Source: Saccharum officinarum (Eukaryota; Streptophyta; Magnoliopsida; Poales; Poaceae). From it: a stretch of DNA of 64,000 bases. Below the pieces are notes generated by a model, which saw only the letters and a list, made by a program, of their open reading frames with translations, ran no database searches and was not told the origin of the DNA. Position numbers and translations under genes: made by a program. The stretch covers positions 18,331,553 to 18,395,552 of the forward strand of contig CM036199.1 of the NCBI GenBank assembly GCA_020631735.1, read 5' to 3'. This document shows positions 22,713 through 34,200 of this stretch, piece after piece (position 1 is the first letter of the stretch; each line of letters starts with the position of its first letter).

Positions 22713-25558
22713 TTTTTTCGCCACCGCCGCCACCGCAGCTCGCCGCTCGCCGCTGCCGCCACCAGGCCATCTTCGGCCCACGCCAAGTCGCACCAACAGC
22801 ATCGCCGCATCCTCACCACCTCGTGAACCACCCAAGCCAGCTTGACTTCGCCTGGATCACCGCAGCCACCGCCTCCCGTGCTCAACTCCGGCGACTGCCC
22901 GCCATCCTCGCCTTCCCGTGCCAGACCACTCCACCGCCTCCCCGTCGCCACGAGGCTTCACTGCAACGCGGTGAAGCCGCTGATGCTTCCCGACCCTTCA
23001 ATTTAGCCTCTACCGCTTTGTAGTCGCCGGCGTACTACTCCCGTGACCACCGTGCCGCCATCGTCGTCGCTCGTTAGTCGCTAGAGCTCGACCAGGATGT
23101 TTAAAGCAAAACGGAGTCGTGGGGTGGTGTAGATGATGATGGTAGGGTCAGTTTGTTGACCGAAACTCCGGTCACCGGCCGGCCACCTGCCGAAGGTGAG
23201 CGAGCACCGGGAGTGAGAGGGAGAGCGAGAGGAGGGTGATGACATGCGGGGCCGCTTGTCAGCGAGCGCAGAGAGAGAGAGCGCGCGGTGAGCAGCGGGC
23301 TGGGCCGCCTGCTGGGCCGCGCGGCTGGGCCAGCGCGCGTGCGGGCGTGCGCGAGCGGGCCGACCCAGCTGGCCGGACCGCGGGAGAAAGAGAAGAATCG
23401 GCCCGATTTCGTTTTTGTTTTTCTTTTTCAAATAAATGAATAGTTAGTTATTTGTTTATTTCATTAAAAATTGTGTAGAGTTCCAAAATTCATGAAAATT
23501 TTTGTGTAGGCTTCTCAATGTATAAACTATCTAGAAAAAATGTTAAATGCTGAAATTGAGTACTTGTGCAGTAGAATTAATTAGTTCTAATAAAGATTAA
23601 ATGCAACTTCCATGAATTTTAATAATTAATTTATTAATCCAAAAATGATGAAATTTATATTATGACACTGTTATAAATCATTCTTAATCCATAGAAAAAG
23701 TTTGAGCTTGATTAGGTAAAATTTGATTAACTTCTAATTATGTCCTAATTATTTAAATAATAAATAAATGTTAATTTAAGAACTTTAAGTGTTGTGTGCC
23801 TTTTGATTGAGTGATGTCCTTAGGTCACTACCCTTTGTGATCTCTGGCACCTTAATTTCATGTTTGAGCTCGTTAGTAACTTGTTTAGGTTAAAGCTGGT
23901 ATCGCTGGAATCGTCGCTACTAGTTAGTAGGTTTTCATTTGCGACTGTACCGCGAAGGAAGTTGTACTCCAGTCGTAACTCGTAGCATGTTATCATCAAG
24001 CATCATGTTTATCATCGAGCATCATGTTAAAGCATGTTATGTGTTCGTGTAGTCTCCGCTTTCGAAGAAGTCGAAGCCGTCGAGCCAGTTTCCGGAGAAG
24101 AGCGATCGTCGGTGGGTTTCGGACCTGACGTTGGAGTTCTCGGGTCTGAGTCAGTCGTCGTGTCCGAGCAAGGCAAGCCCCGGTGCATTTAAACCCTACC
24201 TTGAATTTTACAAATGTTTTATTATTTATAATATGGTTTACTGCATTAAGTAATTAGGAGTTGAGTGATAACCCAATTGCTGCATTATCATCCTTGATTA
24301 TTGTGATATCAACCTTGATACCTGTTTTACGGAAAATGCGTAGTATGCTTCGCTATGCTTAGAAGTTAAGCTTTTAAATGCAATGTTTATATAGCCATGA
24401 CGACATATTGAATGAATATTGAAATATGAGAATGAACTTGAAAGATCGGGCGGGTGGTTTGGCCACTGCTAACATGCATTGGGAAAGGAGTCTCAATGTA
24501 GTGTTTCCGCCTTGTCAGTTAAGGTCCGTTCGTTGTAAGCCTGTTGTGTTCAAGACTTTGCAACTAGCTTCATGCCTGGGTAAGCCCAAAATGTTGGTGA
24601 TTCCATTACGAGAACGTCTAACCTCGCACTGGGAGTGGAGAGATGGCGAGAGTAGCGTGTACCCTCGGGGCTAGAATTTGGTCGGGTTCGAGGAGTACTG
24701 TACTCTCGGGTGGCGATGGACACGTTCTGGTTTTGGGAGATCTAAATGAGGGTTGATATATGCAAGATTCGGTTCTACATATGTCGTGAAGTTAGAATCC
24801 CCAGCTGGGTATAATCGGTTCGAATCGTCGTTGCTCCTCGGTTATGGAGACTTGATCACCTGACTTGCATCGTAGTTAAGAACTGGAATTGAAAGAAAGA
24901 ATGAGAAAGTTTTGATGATAATTACTTTGATCTAGATTAGGATCACCTAGATTTGGTTAATGAACCATCAATGGTAAAAGTAAAATGTTGAAGATAAGGA
25001 TCTACTTTAGTAAGCTTTTCTGCAAAGGAAAATCTTGATTCTAGAATACCCGTACCTTGATTCCCTAAAGCTAGCATGCCCTTGGAGTCTTTGTCTTAGT
25101 CGGGTAAGTCTTGTTGAGTACCCTCAAGTACTCAGGGTTTGTTAACCCCTTGTTGCAGGTGCGGTTCATGAACAAGTCTGCTTCGAGCCTTGTTGCATGA
25201 CCGTCGTGGTTGAAGAAAGCGACGACGAGTAGACTGTGTGGTTTGGGCAAGGCATCTCGCTTGTGTGTTGTAATAAAGTTAATACCGATACTTCTCTACT
25301 ACTGGTTTGTAATAATGTTACATAAAGGTTTGAAGTTTGAAAACTGGTTTGTAAACCTATATTATTGTAAGACTTCCGCTACGTTACTCTGTTGAATATT
25401 TTGAATAAACTGTTGTATATTGCAATACTCCTGTGATTGGATCCTGTTCGGAGGAAAGCAGGCCTTTTAAGTTATGGTGAACATAAGTACGGCCATCAGA
25501 GGTCATTATGGCAATGACGGGTACTTGTGGGCCATCATAATTAGGAGGTTCTGTGACA
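22713..25558 (+). repeat. gypsy 5' LTR, start missing in the gap
   Basis: Matches 32490-35361 of the 3' LTR with scattered substitutions and one-base indels. Ends TTCTGTGACA directly before the primer-binding site. The TATA box seen in the 3' LTR (32459) falls in the missing part. Confidence 0.9.
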
Positions 25559-25560
25559 GC

Positions 25561-25572
25561 TGGTACCAGAGC
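25561..25572 (+). promoter_or_regulatory. primer-binding site (initiator tRNA-Met type)
   Basis: TGGTACCAGAGC lies two bases after the LTR end. The usual plant tRNA-Met(i) complement is TGGTATCAGAGC, so there is one mismatch. It primes minus-strand synthesis. Confidence 0.85.
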
Positions 25573-25941
25573 ATAATCACTCGGGTTATTGTAGTATTAC
25601 CTTGCAAAACTTCAAAATGATTTGGGTCAACAAACTTAATACTGATATTTTGGTCCAAATTGCTTTTGCTTATCTTAATCTATTCTATAGTTTCCTTAGC
25701 TCATATTTGAAAGCTTCGTAGTGAAGTATCATGTATAGTGCCCTATGTTATAAAGATTGCATGTGTTACTTAAATCTTTCTGTTAGATCGTAAGTGCGAT
25801 GCATGCATCATGTTTAATTAACCTGCTTAAGCTACCTTCCCTTTTAAAGTGGTTTGGGTTAAGTAAGGTTCAAATCCTATTCATGCTAACCTTCAGATCC
25901 CCCTATCTGTTCTTATCGTCCTAATTCTATCTTGCTATAGG

Positions 25942-26459
25942 ATGGCACGTGTGAAGACGACTCCTCGCAAGAAAACGGGTCCGCAAGGAGTGCCGCGTCA
26001 TCAGTTGGCGCCAGAGGTGATGGAGCAAGCAGTAGCCGTAATCCGAACCCGGATTCGGAATCAGAGGTTGCAAGGCTTACATCAGAAGTGGAGCGACTGA
26101 AGCGCAACATGCGTTTTTGGAAACAGTTCCAGAAGGAGTCTTTGGAAAAGGAGACAGAAGCCAGGGCTCGTGTTCGTGAGTTGGAGCTTTATGTGACACA
26201 CCTAGAGCAGTACAACACAGTTCTGCATGAGGAAGTCCATAGGCTAAATGATCTGATGAATCCCAATCATCAGCCCAGGCAGTAGAAGATGATGTCGGTG
26301 CCGTGATTGTTCCTGATGGAGAGGACAATGAGGAAGAGATCCAGAAGAAGATGAACCCATGATGGAAAGTGGGGATGATGCGAGTCATGTCACTGGTGCA
26401 AGTGCTCCAGAGAATGAGGATGGAAGTGATCGTGATCAGCGATGATGATGAGGAGTGAA
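25942..26459 (+). pseudogene. extra ORF upstream of gag: histone H3-tail-like N-terminus, coiled coil, acidic end
   Basis: The ATG at 25942 follows a CTATAG acceptor-like site. The first 13 residues read MARVKTTPRKKTG, with PRHQLA at residues 18-23. Against the histone H3 tail (numbered without Met), A1, R2, K4, T6, R8, K9, T11 and G12 are identical; after one inserted residue the P-R-x-Q-L-A block (H3 16-21) is also matched. The frame ends at 26098-26100. A one-base loss near 26013 explains this, because the neighbouring frame continues to 26285 with a heptad-rich coiled coil (EVARLTSEVERLKRN through YVTHLEQYNTVLHEEVHRLN). Beyond another shift an acidic, Glu/Asp-rich stretch runs to about 26459. 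It is separate from gag (ATG 26649). I know of no established function; it is not a histone gene, because no histone fold follows. Confidence 0.6.
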
Positions 26460-26648
26460 GTGTCGACAGGATGGTTGTGTAATATAGTAGTCTTTCCTGC
26501 TTTCTAAGAACCTAGTGGGTAGTTTCTTGCTTGAGAGCAAGTTTGTAATAAAAATAATGTAAGATAAGTTGTGTGTGTATACAAGTACTGTACTAACTGC
26601 TTTTTAATTCAATAAAGCGATGTAAATAATATAGTTTGTGTACAACAG

Positions 26649-27725
26649 ATGGACGGTACTGGAACTTCCCAAGAAAGGGACAATCCTCCGAATCCCCACC
26701 GTTTCCACCCACCTTGGCAGAAGCTATTGCCGCACTGGTTAATGCCACTACCTTGTTGGCTCAGAATCAGAATGGAAATCAGGGCCGTCGAGGCCGTAAC
26801 AATGGAGGGGAAACCACTTATGTGGATTTCACCGATACCCGTCCACCAGTGTTCTCAAAGGCAGATGAGCCGCTAGAGGCGGATGACTGGCTCCGTACCA
26901 TGGAGCAGAAGTTTGAACTTTTACAGTGCACGGAGCATCAGAAGCCCGTGTTTGCAGCACAACAGCTTAGAGGTGCCGCAGGGGCGTGGTGGGCGAATCT
27001 GGTCGCCGCACGGCCTGCTGGCCACCGTATCACTTGGCAGGAGTTTCGTGAAGCCTTCAGAGCACATTATATCCTAGATGGTGTCATGGCCATGAAGTTA
27101 GAAGAGTTTCTCTCGCTGAAGCAAGGGAACCAGACAGTTCTACAGTATGTGGGCAAATTCAATCATCTGTCCCAGTATGCAGCGGAATATGTGAACACCG
27201 ATGCAAAGAAGAAGAGTTGTTTCATGAGAGGTTTGAGTACCAGAATCCAGGAAGCATTGGTCACCTGCTATAATGCCACTTACCATGAGATAGTCAATGT
27301 GGCTATTGCGTCAGAAGAGAAGTCCCGACTGCATAAAGAGTCGAAGAAAAAGAAGCCAGTGTTTTCTAGCCCGTCTGGTGGCATTAAAAAGCGCCAGAGG
27401 TTTGTTTATCACCCTCAGAACCATTTCCGCCCAACTTATCGTCCACCGCAATACCAAGCTCAGCCGCAGACGTTTTTCCGTCCTGCCGCAATTCCGCAGT
27501 ATCCACAGCAGCCGAATGCCCCTGGTATTCGAAACCAGACTCCAGTAACCCATAACTTTCCCTGTTACAACTGTGGAAAGCCAGGCCACTTTCCAAGGAC
27601 TGCCCGTATCCAAGGCAGTACAATCCCAGTTATCCCAGAGCTCCCGTACCGCAACAGCAACAACCTCAGAGCAAGAATAATAACCTGAATGTTCAGAAGG
27701 GTAAGGGTGAGAAGAAGAAGACCGG
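26649..27725 (+). pseudogene. gypsy gag
   Basis: The start is placed at ATG 26649 (MDGTGTSQERDNPPNP). A one-base loss near 26698 shifts into the long frame. The Retrotrans_gag core follows: EADDWLRTMEQKFELLQC, then AAGAWWANLVAARPAGHRIT, WQEFREAFRAHYI and FLSLKQGNQTVLQYVGKFN. A basic region and the zinc knuckle start CYNCGKPGHF come at about 27562-27591. A second one-base lesion near 27590 throws the final Cys of the CCHC knuckle out of frame. Gag forms the virus-like particle and binds element RNA. This copy would need both lesions absent to work. Confidence 0.85.
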
Positions 27726-27729
27726 ACGT

Positions 27730-30700
27730 GTGTTCTACACTCAAGCAAGTGTAATCCCAGAGGGAGAACCTGTTATGATGGGTATGTTCCCTGTTGCTAA
27801 TCATCCAGCAGTACTGTTATTTGATTCAGGTGCATCGCATACATTCATAAATCGCACCTTTGTTGTTAAGCATGACATTCCAATTATGGGAACACAAGAA
27901 GATTTCTTTATCCAGTCGCCCGGGGGACGACTGTGTACTAAGGAGATGGTACGTGACGTACCTATAGAGTTAGGTGGGCATATATTTCCTACCTCAATGA
28001 TAATATTACAGAAACAGGATATAGATGTAATCCTGGGTATGAATTGGATGTACCAAAGAGGAGCCCTTATAGATGCACTGCATAGAACTATAAGGTTGAA
28101 CCTGCCAGATAATAAATCTCATCTTCTTATCCAACTTCCTATCCAAAGAGAACAGTTGAAAGGATATGTGCAACTTCAGTACAGGAGATTTGTGATATAC
28201 CGGTAGTCTGTGAATTTCCAGATGTGTTTCCAGATGATCTACCAGGTCTGCCACCAGACAGAGATGTAGAATTTGTGATTGAGTTAAAACCGGGTACTGC
28301 CCAATATCCCGGAGAGCTTACAGAATGCCACCCAATGAATTGGCAGAACTTAAGGATCAATTACAAGAGTTACGTGACAAAGGTTTTATCAGACCCAGTT
28401 CCTCACCTTGGGATGTCCAGCTCTTTTTGTCAAGAAGAAAGATCAGACTTTAAGGATGTGTGTTGACTATCGACCGCTGAATGAAGTAACCATTAAGAAT
28501 AAATATCCGTTGCCTCGCATTGATCTACTCTTTGATCAGCTTGCGGGGCAAAGGTATTTTCAAAGATCGATCTTCGGTCAGGGTACCATCAAATCAAGAT
28601 TCGACCTGAAGATATCCCAAAGACTGCATTCACTACCAGATATGGACTGTATGAGTACCTAGTTATGTCTTTTGGTCTCACCAATGCACCGGCACATTTC
28701 ATGTATCTGATGAACTCAGTTTTCATGCCGGAGCTTGACAAATTTGTGGTTGTGTTTATTGATGATATTCTGGTATACTCCAAAAGTGAAGAAGAACATG
28801 TTGAGCATCTCAGAGTTGTTCTGACTCGTCTGAGAGATCACCAACTGTATGCCAAGTTCAGTAAATGTGAGTTTTGGTTAAGAGAAGTGCAATTCTTAGG
28901 ACATGTGTTGTCAGCCGAAGGAGTAGCAGTAGATCCTGGCAAGGTGGAAGATATTCTGAATTGGAAACCACCAATCTCAGTTCATGAAGTCCGAAGTTTT
29001 CTGGGAATGGCGGGTTATTACCGTCGATTCATACCTGACTTTTCAAAGGTAGCCAAGCCAATCACAGAGTTGTTGAAGAATCAAACTAAGTTCATATGGT
29101 CTCCAGAATGTGAGAAAGCTTTTAGAATTTTAAAGAAGTCATTGACAACTGCTCCAGTTTTGGCACAACCAGATATAGAAAAGCCATTTGATGTTTACTG
29201 TGATGCCTCGGGTATTGGCCTTGGTTGTGTATTGATGCAAGAAGGCAGAGTCATTGCTTATGCCTCGAGACAGTTGAAGCGTCATGAAGAACATTATCCG
29301 ACACATGATCTTGAACTAGCAGCTGTGGTTCATGCATTGAAAATTTGGCGTCATTACTTGTTAGGTAATACTTGCCACATGTATACAGATCACAAGAGCT
29401 TAAAGTATATCTTTACTCAGTCAGAGTTGAATATGAGGCAAAGAAGGTGGCTTGAGTTAATAAAGGACTATGATTTAGAAGTGCACTATCACCCTGGAAA
29501 AGCGAATGTGGTTGCTGATGCACTCAGTAGAAAGAATCATTGCAATTGCATTACTGTGAAACCAATGGATTACAGTTTATGTTATGAATTAGAAAAGCTG
29601 AATATTGAAATAGTTCAACAAGGTCAGTTGACTAATGTCACAGTAGAATCAACAATCAAAGATCAGATTGTGTCTGCTCAGAGAAAGAATTCCGGAGTAG
29701 CTCACATCAAAGAAAAAGTTAGAACGGGTCAACAGACAGATTTCAGTATTGATGATGCAGATGTGTTGTGGTTTAAGAACCGGTTAGTGGTCCCAAAGGT
29801 TCCAGAGTTACGTCAGCTCATTCTTGATGAAGCACATAGCACAAGGTTTTCTATTCATCCAGGAAGTAATAAGATGTATCAAGATTTAAAACAGAAATTC
29901 TGGTGGACCAAAATGAAAATTGAGATTACCAAGTATGTGGCCAGATGTGACACTTGTTGTAAGGTGAAGGCAGTACACCTGAAGTCGGCAGGAATGTTAC
30001 AACCCTTGCCCATTCCATCCTGGAAATGGGAAGATATCAGTATGGATTTCATTACTAGGTTACCCAAGACCTCAAGAGGCTTTGATTCAATTTGGGTCAT
30101 TGTGGACCGACTGACAAAGTCATCTCATTTTATTCCAGTTAAGGTGGACTATTCTGCTATAACTTATGCAAGAATTTATATTGCGCGAATCCTGAGTCTT
30201 CATGGGGTACCAAAGACCATTGTATCAGATAGAGATACTCAGTTTGTTAACAAATTTTGGAGACACCTACATGAGTCCCTGGGTACAAAACTTTTGCATA
30301 GTACCGCTTATCATCCACAAACAAGTGGTCAGACTGAAAGGGTCAATCAAATTCTAGAAGACATGTTAAGGTCATGTGCACTTAATTATTCAGACACTTG
30401 GGACGAGTGGTTACCTTTAGCAGAATTCTCCTATAATAATAGTTATCAAGAGAGTATCAAAATGGCACCGTTTGAGGCATTGTATGGCCGTAGGTGCAGA
30501 ACTCCATTGAATTGGTCAGAACCGGGAGAAAGATGGTTTTTCGGTGTTGATCTTGTGAAACAAACAGAAGAAAAAGTTAGGCAGATCCAGAATAATTTGA
30601 AAGTGGCTCAGTCCAGGCAAAAGAGTTATGCTGATAAAAGGCGTAGACCTTTGGTATTCCAAGTAGGGGATTATGTTTATCTAAAAGTATCACCCATGAA

Positions 30701-31089
30701 AGGAGTTAGCAGATTTGGAGTCAAAGGCAAACTCGCACCACATTATATTGGTCCTTTTCAAATCATTCAACAATGTGGAAAGGTGGCATATAAGTTAAAG
30801 CTGCCTGAACAACTGTCAGCCGTGCACAATGTATTTCATGTATCACAAATGAAGAAGTGTCTACAAGTACATGATCAAGTGGTTGATGTTGAGGGAGTTG
30901 AACTTGAACCGGATTTGACATATTCTGAACATCCTGTCAGAGTTTTGGATCAAAAAGATCGTGTTACCCGAAGTAGAACAACTAAATGGTACAGAATACA
31001 GTGGAATCAACATTCAGAAGAGGAAGCCACCTAGGAAACGGAGGATTATCTGTTAGAGAATTTCCCGGAGTTCTTTGCTTCTATCTAGG
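27730..31089 (+). pseudogene. gypsy pol: protease, RT, RNase H, integrase, chromodomain
   Basis: Protease: LLFDSGASHTFIN at about 27815-27855 (catalytic Asp of DSGA). RT begins near 28225 ([20 protein letters not shown]) and carries several one-base frame changes between 28150 and 28620 before a clean 789-codon frame from 28665 to 31034. That frame has RT catalytic FIDDILVYS, RNase H ([15 protein letters not shown], then [20 protein letters not shown] and TDHKSLKYI), the integrase zinc module ([17 protein letters not shown]), and integrase acidic residues in [16 protein letters not shown] and [15 protein letters not shown] chromodomain-like tail ends the frame. The stop TAG at 31032-31034 cuts that module short; the same frame continues to another stop at 31087-31089, so the TAG looks like a TGG-to-TAG nonsense change. 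Confidence 0.9.
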
Positions 31090-31248
31090 TTGCAATTTCC
31101 TCTTTAAACTGTAACCTATCCTTTTAAAATCTTTGTAATGCAGAAAACCCCTACCTGTTTTGTAGACAAGTCTTGGACGTGTTTGCTTGACACGTTTCCT
31201 TTTCTATTACTTAACTCAAGGCTTTAAATCTCGGGACGAGATTTCTTT

Positions 31249-31261
31249 AAGGGGGAAGGGC
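31249..31261 (+). promoter_or_regulatory. polypurine tract of the gypsy element
   Basis: AAGGGGGAAGGGC abuts the first base of the 3' LTR (TGTAACACC at 31262). It primes plus-strand synthesis. Confidence 0.85.
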
Positions 31262-34200
31262 TGTAACACCCCGGGTGTTATAGTGCTAATTAATCTGCCA
31301 TGTCATCATAATGCATTGCAAAGCATCCCTGTTAGGTTAACCTTGTTATGCATCAACTAAAACAAGTTTACTTATCTAGGTTGAATGTGTGTTCTCAGTG
31401 GTGTGCTCCGAACCCGAAAACCCTAATTTTTAATACCACCGCAAATGCTTAGTCCATGCCCTGCGTAATTTGAGGTGTGCGACTGTGTTGCACACTAGTG
31501 TCAAGTGTAGGGTATGAGCTCAAGTACAACCTCTAAAATGAAACTCCAAATTTGAGTTTGAATTGGAGTCCCAAAACTTGTCACGAGTTTTTCGATTCGA
31601 ATTCGAATTCAAAATTGGGGAAAAATGTAAAAGAATTTTAAAAGCTAATTGGTCAACCAAGAGTGGCATTTGGTCAACCATGTCATGTTGGTCCAAATGA
31701 TGCCCTTGGGTGAGGTTTTGATTGCTAAGTAATCACAAATCAAAGTAGCAACAAATTCCAATTTAAAATTCCTCCGAAAACCCTAAATTTCAAAACCCTA
31801 TTTTACCCCTTTTGAAATAATTCAAAATCTAAGCAAAATTTGGGAAAAAGTTCAAAATCAAGTTTGTATAACTTTTCAAGGGCTACAACTTTGGTGTTTT
31901 GAGTTTTCAAAGTTTTAGTGTAAAATGTGGAGCAATTTTGAAAATAAACAAATTTCAGTTTTGACTCATTTTTGTCCCCAACCTAAGATTTCAAAATGGA
32001 GGCAGAATTTGAAAAAGTTTTGAACAGCAAAGTTGTAGGTCTGGTCAAGATATACAACTTTGATGTTTGGAGATTTTGAAGTTTCAATATAAAATCAAAA
32101 GTAATTTCTAAATTATCAAATCTGAAAAATGTGTCCCCTTTTGAATTTAAACTCAAATTTCAAAATCCAGTGAGAATTTGAAAAAAGTGTTCAATACAAA
32201 ACTTGTAGAGCTTGAAATTCTGAAGATTTCATAGATTGGAAGTTTTTCAAGTTGTTACATGAATTTGAGAGTAATTTTAGAAAACAGTTTGAAAATTCAA
32301 AATTTGGGTGGGGTGCTACAATGCCGCGCCAATGGCGGCCGGCCACCGCGCGGTATGGGCGCCGGCGAGCCGCCGTGGCCGCCCAGACCCTTCACGCGCG
32401 GACGAGAACGCCAGCGCGACGACGCGAGCAGTCCGGCTCTGTAGTCGCGACCGCCTTCTATAAATACATGAGTTCACAGTGACGTTTACCATTTTTTCGC
32501 CACCGCCGCCACCGCAGCTCCGCCGCTCGCCGCTGCCGCCACCAGGCCATCTCCGGCCACGCCAGTCACACCAACAGCATCGCCGCATCCTCACGCATCT
32601 CGTGAACCACCCAAGCCAGCTTGACTTCGCCTGGATCACCGCAGCCACCGCCTCCCGTGCTCAACTCCGGCGACTGCCCGCCATCCTCGCCTTCCCGTGG
32701 CCAGACCACTCCAGCCGCTCCCCGTCGCCACCGAGAGCTTCACTGCAACCGCGGTGAGCCGCTGATGCTTCCTGACCCTTCAATTTAGCCTCTACCGCTT
32801 TGTAGTCGCCGACGTACTACTCCCGTGACCACCGTGCCGCCATCGCCGTCGCTCGTTAGTCGTTAGAGCTCGAGCCAGGATGTTTAGAAGCAAAACGGAG
32901 TCGTGGGGTGGTGTAGATGATGATGGTAGGGTCAGTTTGTTGACCGAAGCTCCGTTCACCGGCCGGCCACCGCGCGAAGGTGAGCGAGCGCGCGGGAGTG
33001 AGAGGGAGAGCGAGAGGAGGGTGATGACATGCGGGGCCGGCTTGTCAGCGAGCGTAGAGAGAGAGAGAGCGCGCGCGGGTGAGCGAGCGGGCTGGGCCGC
33101 CTGCTGGGCCGCGCGGCTAGGCCGAGCGCGCGTGCGGGCGCGGGCGTGCGCGAGCGGGCCGACCAGCTGGGCTGGACCGCGGGAGAAAGGAAGAATCGGC
33201 CCGATTTCGTTTTTGTTTTTCTTTTTCAAATAAATGAATAGTTTAGTTATTTGTTTATTTCATTAAAAATTGTGTAGAGTTCCAAAATTCATGAAAATTT
33301 TTGTGTAGGCTTCTCAATGTATAAACTATCTAGGAAAAATGTTAAATCATGAATTTGAATACTTTGTGCAGTAGAATTAATTGGTTCTAATAAAGATTAA
33401 ATGCAACTTCCATGAATTTTAATAATTAATTTATTAATCCAAAAATGATGAAATTTATTATGACACTGTTATAAATCATTCTTAATCCATAGAAAAAGTT
33501 TGAGCTTGATTAGGTAAAATTTGATTAACTTCTAATTATGTCCTAATTATTTAAATAATAAATAAATGTTAATTTAAGAACTTTAAGTGTTGTGTGCCTT
33601 TTGATTGAGTGATGTCCTTAGGTCACTACCCTTTGGTGATCTCTGGCACCTTAATTTCATGATTGAGCTCGTTAGTAACTTGTTTAGGTTAAAGTTGGTA
33701 TCGCTGGAATCGTCGCTACTAGTTAGTAGGTTTTCAGTTTGCGACTGTACCACGAAGGAAGTGTACTCCAGTCGTAACTCGTAGCATGTTATCATCAAGC
33801 ATCATGTTTATCATCGAGCATCATGTTAAAGCATGTTATGTGTTCGTGTAGTCTCCGCTTTCGAAGAAGTCGAAGCCGTCGAGCCAGTTTCCGGAGAAGA
33901 GCGATCGTCGGTGGGTTTCGGACCTGACGTTGGAGTTCTCGGGTCTGAGTCAGTCGTCGTGTCCGAGCAAGGCAAGCTCCGGTGCATTTAAACCCTACCT
34001 TGAATTTTACAAATATTTTATTATTTATAATATGGTTTACTGCATTAAGTAATTAGGAGTTGAGTGATAACCCAATTGCTGCATTATCATCCTTGATTAT
34101 TGTGATATCAACCTTGATACCTGTTTTACGAAAATGCGTAGTATGCTTCGCTATGCTTAGAAGTTAAGCTTTTAAATGCAATGTTTATATAGCCATGACG

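Noticed and set aside
25942..26100. A true histone H3 gene
   Set aside because: Only the tail resembles H3. No histone fold follows and the location is inside an LTR retrotransposon between primer site and gag.
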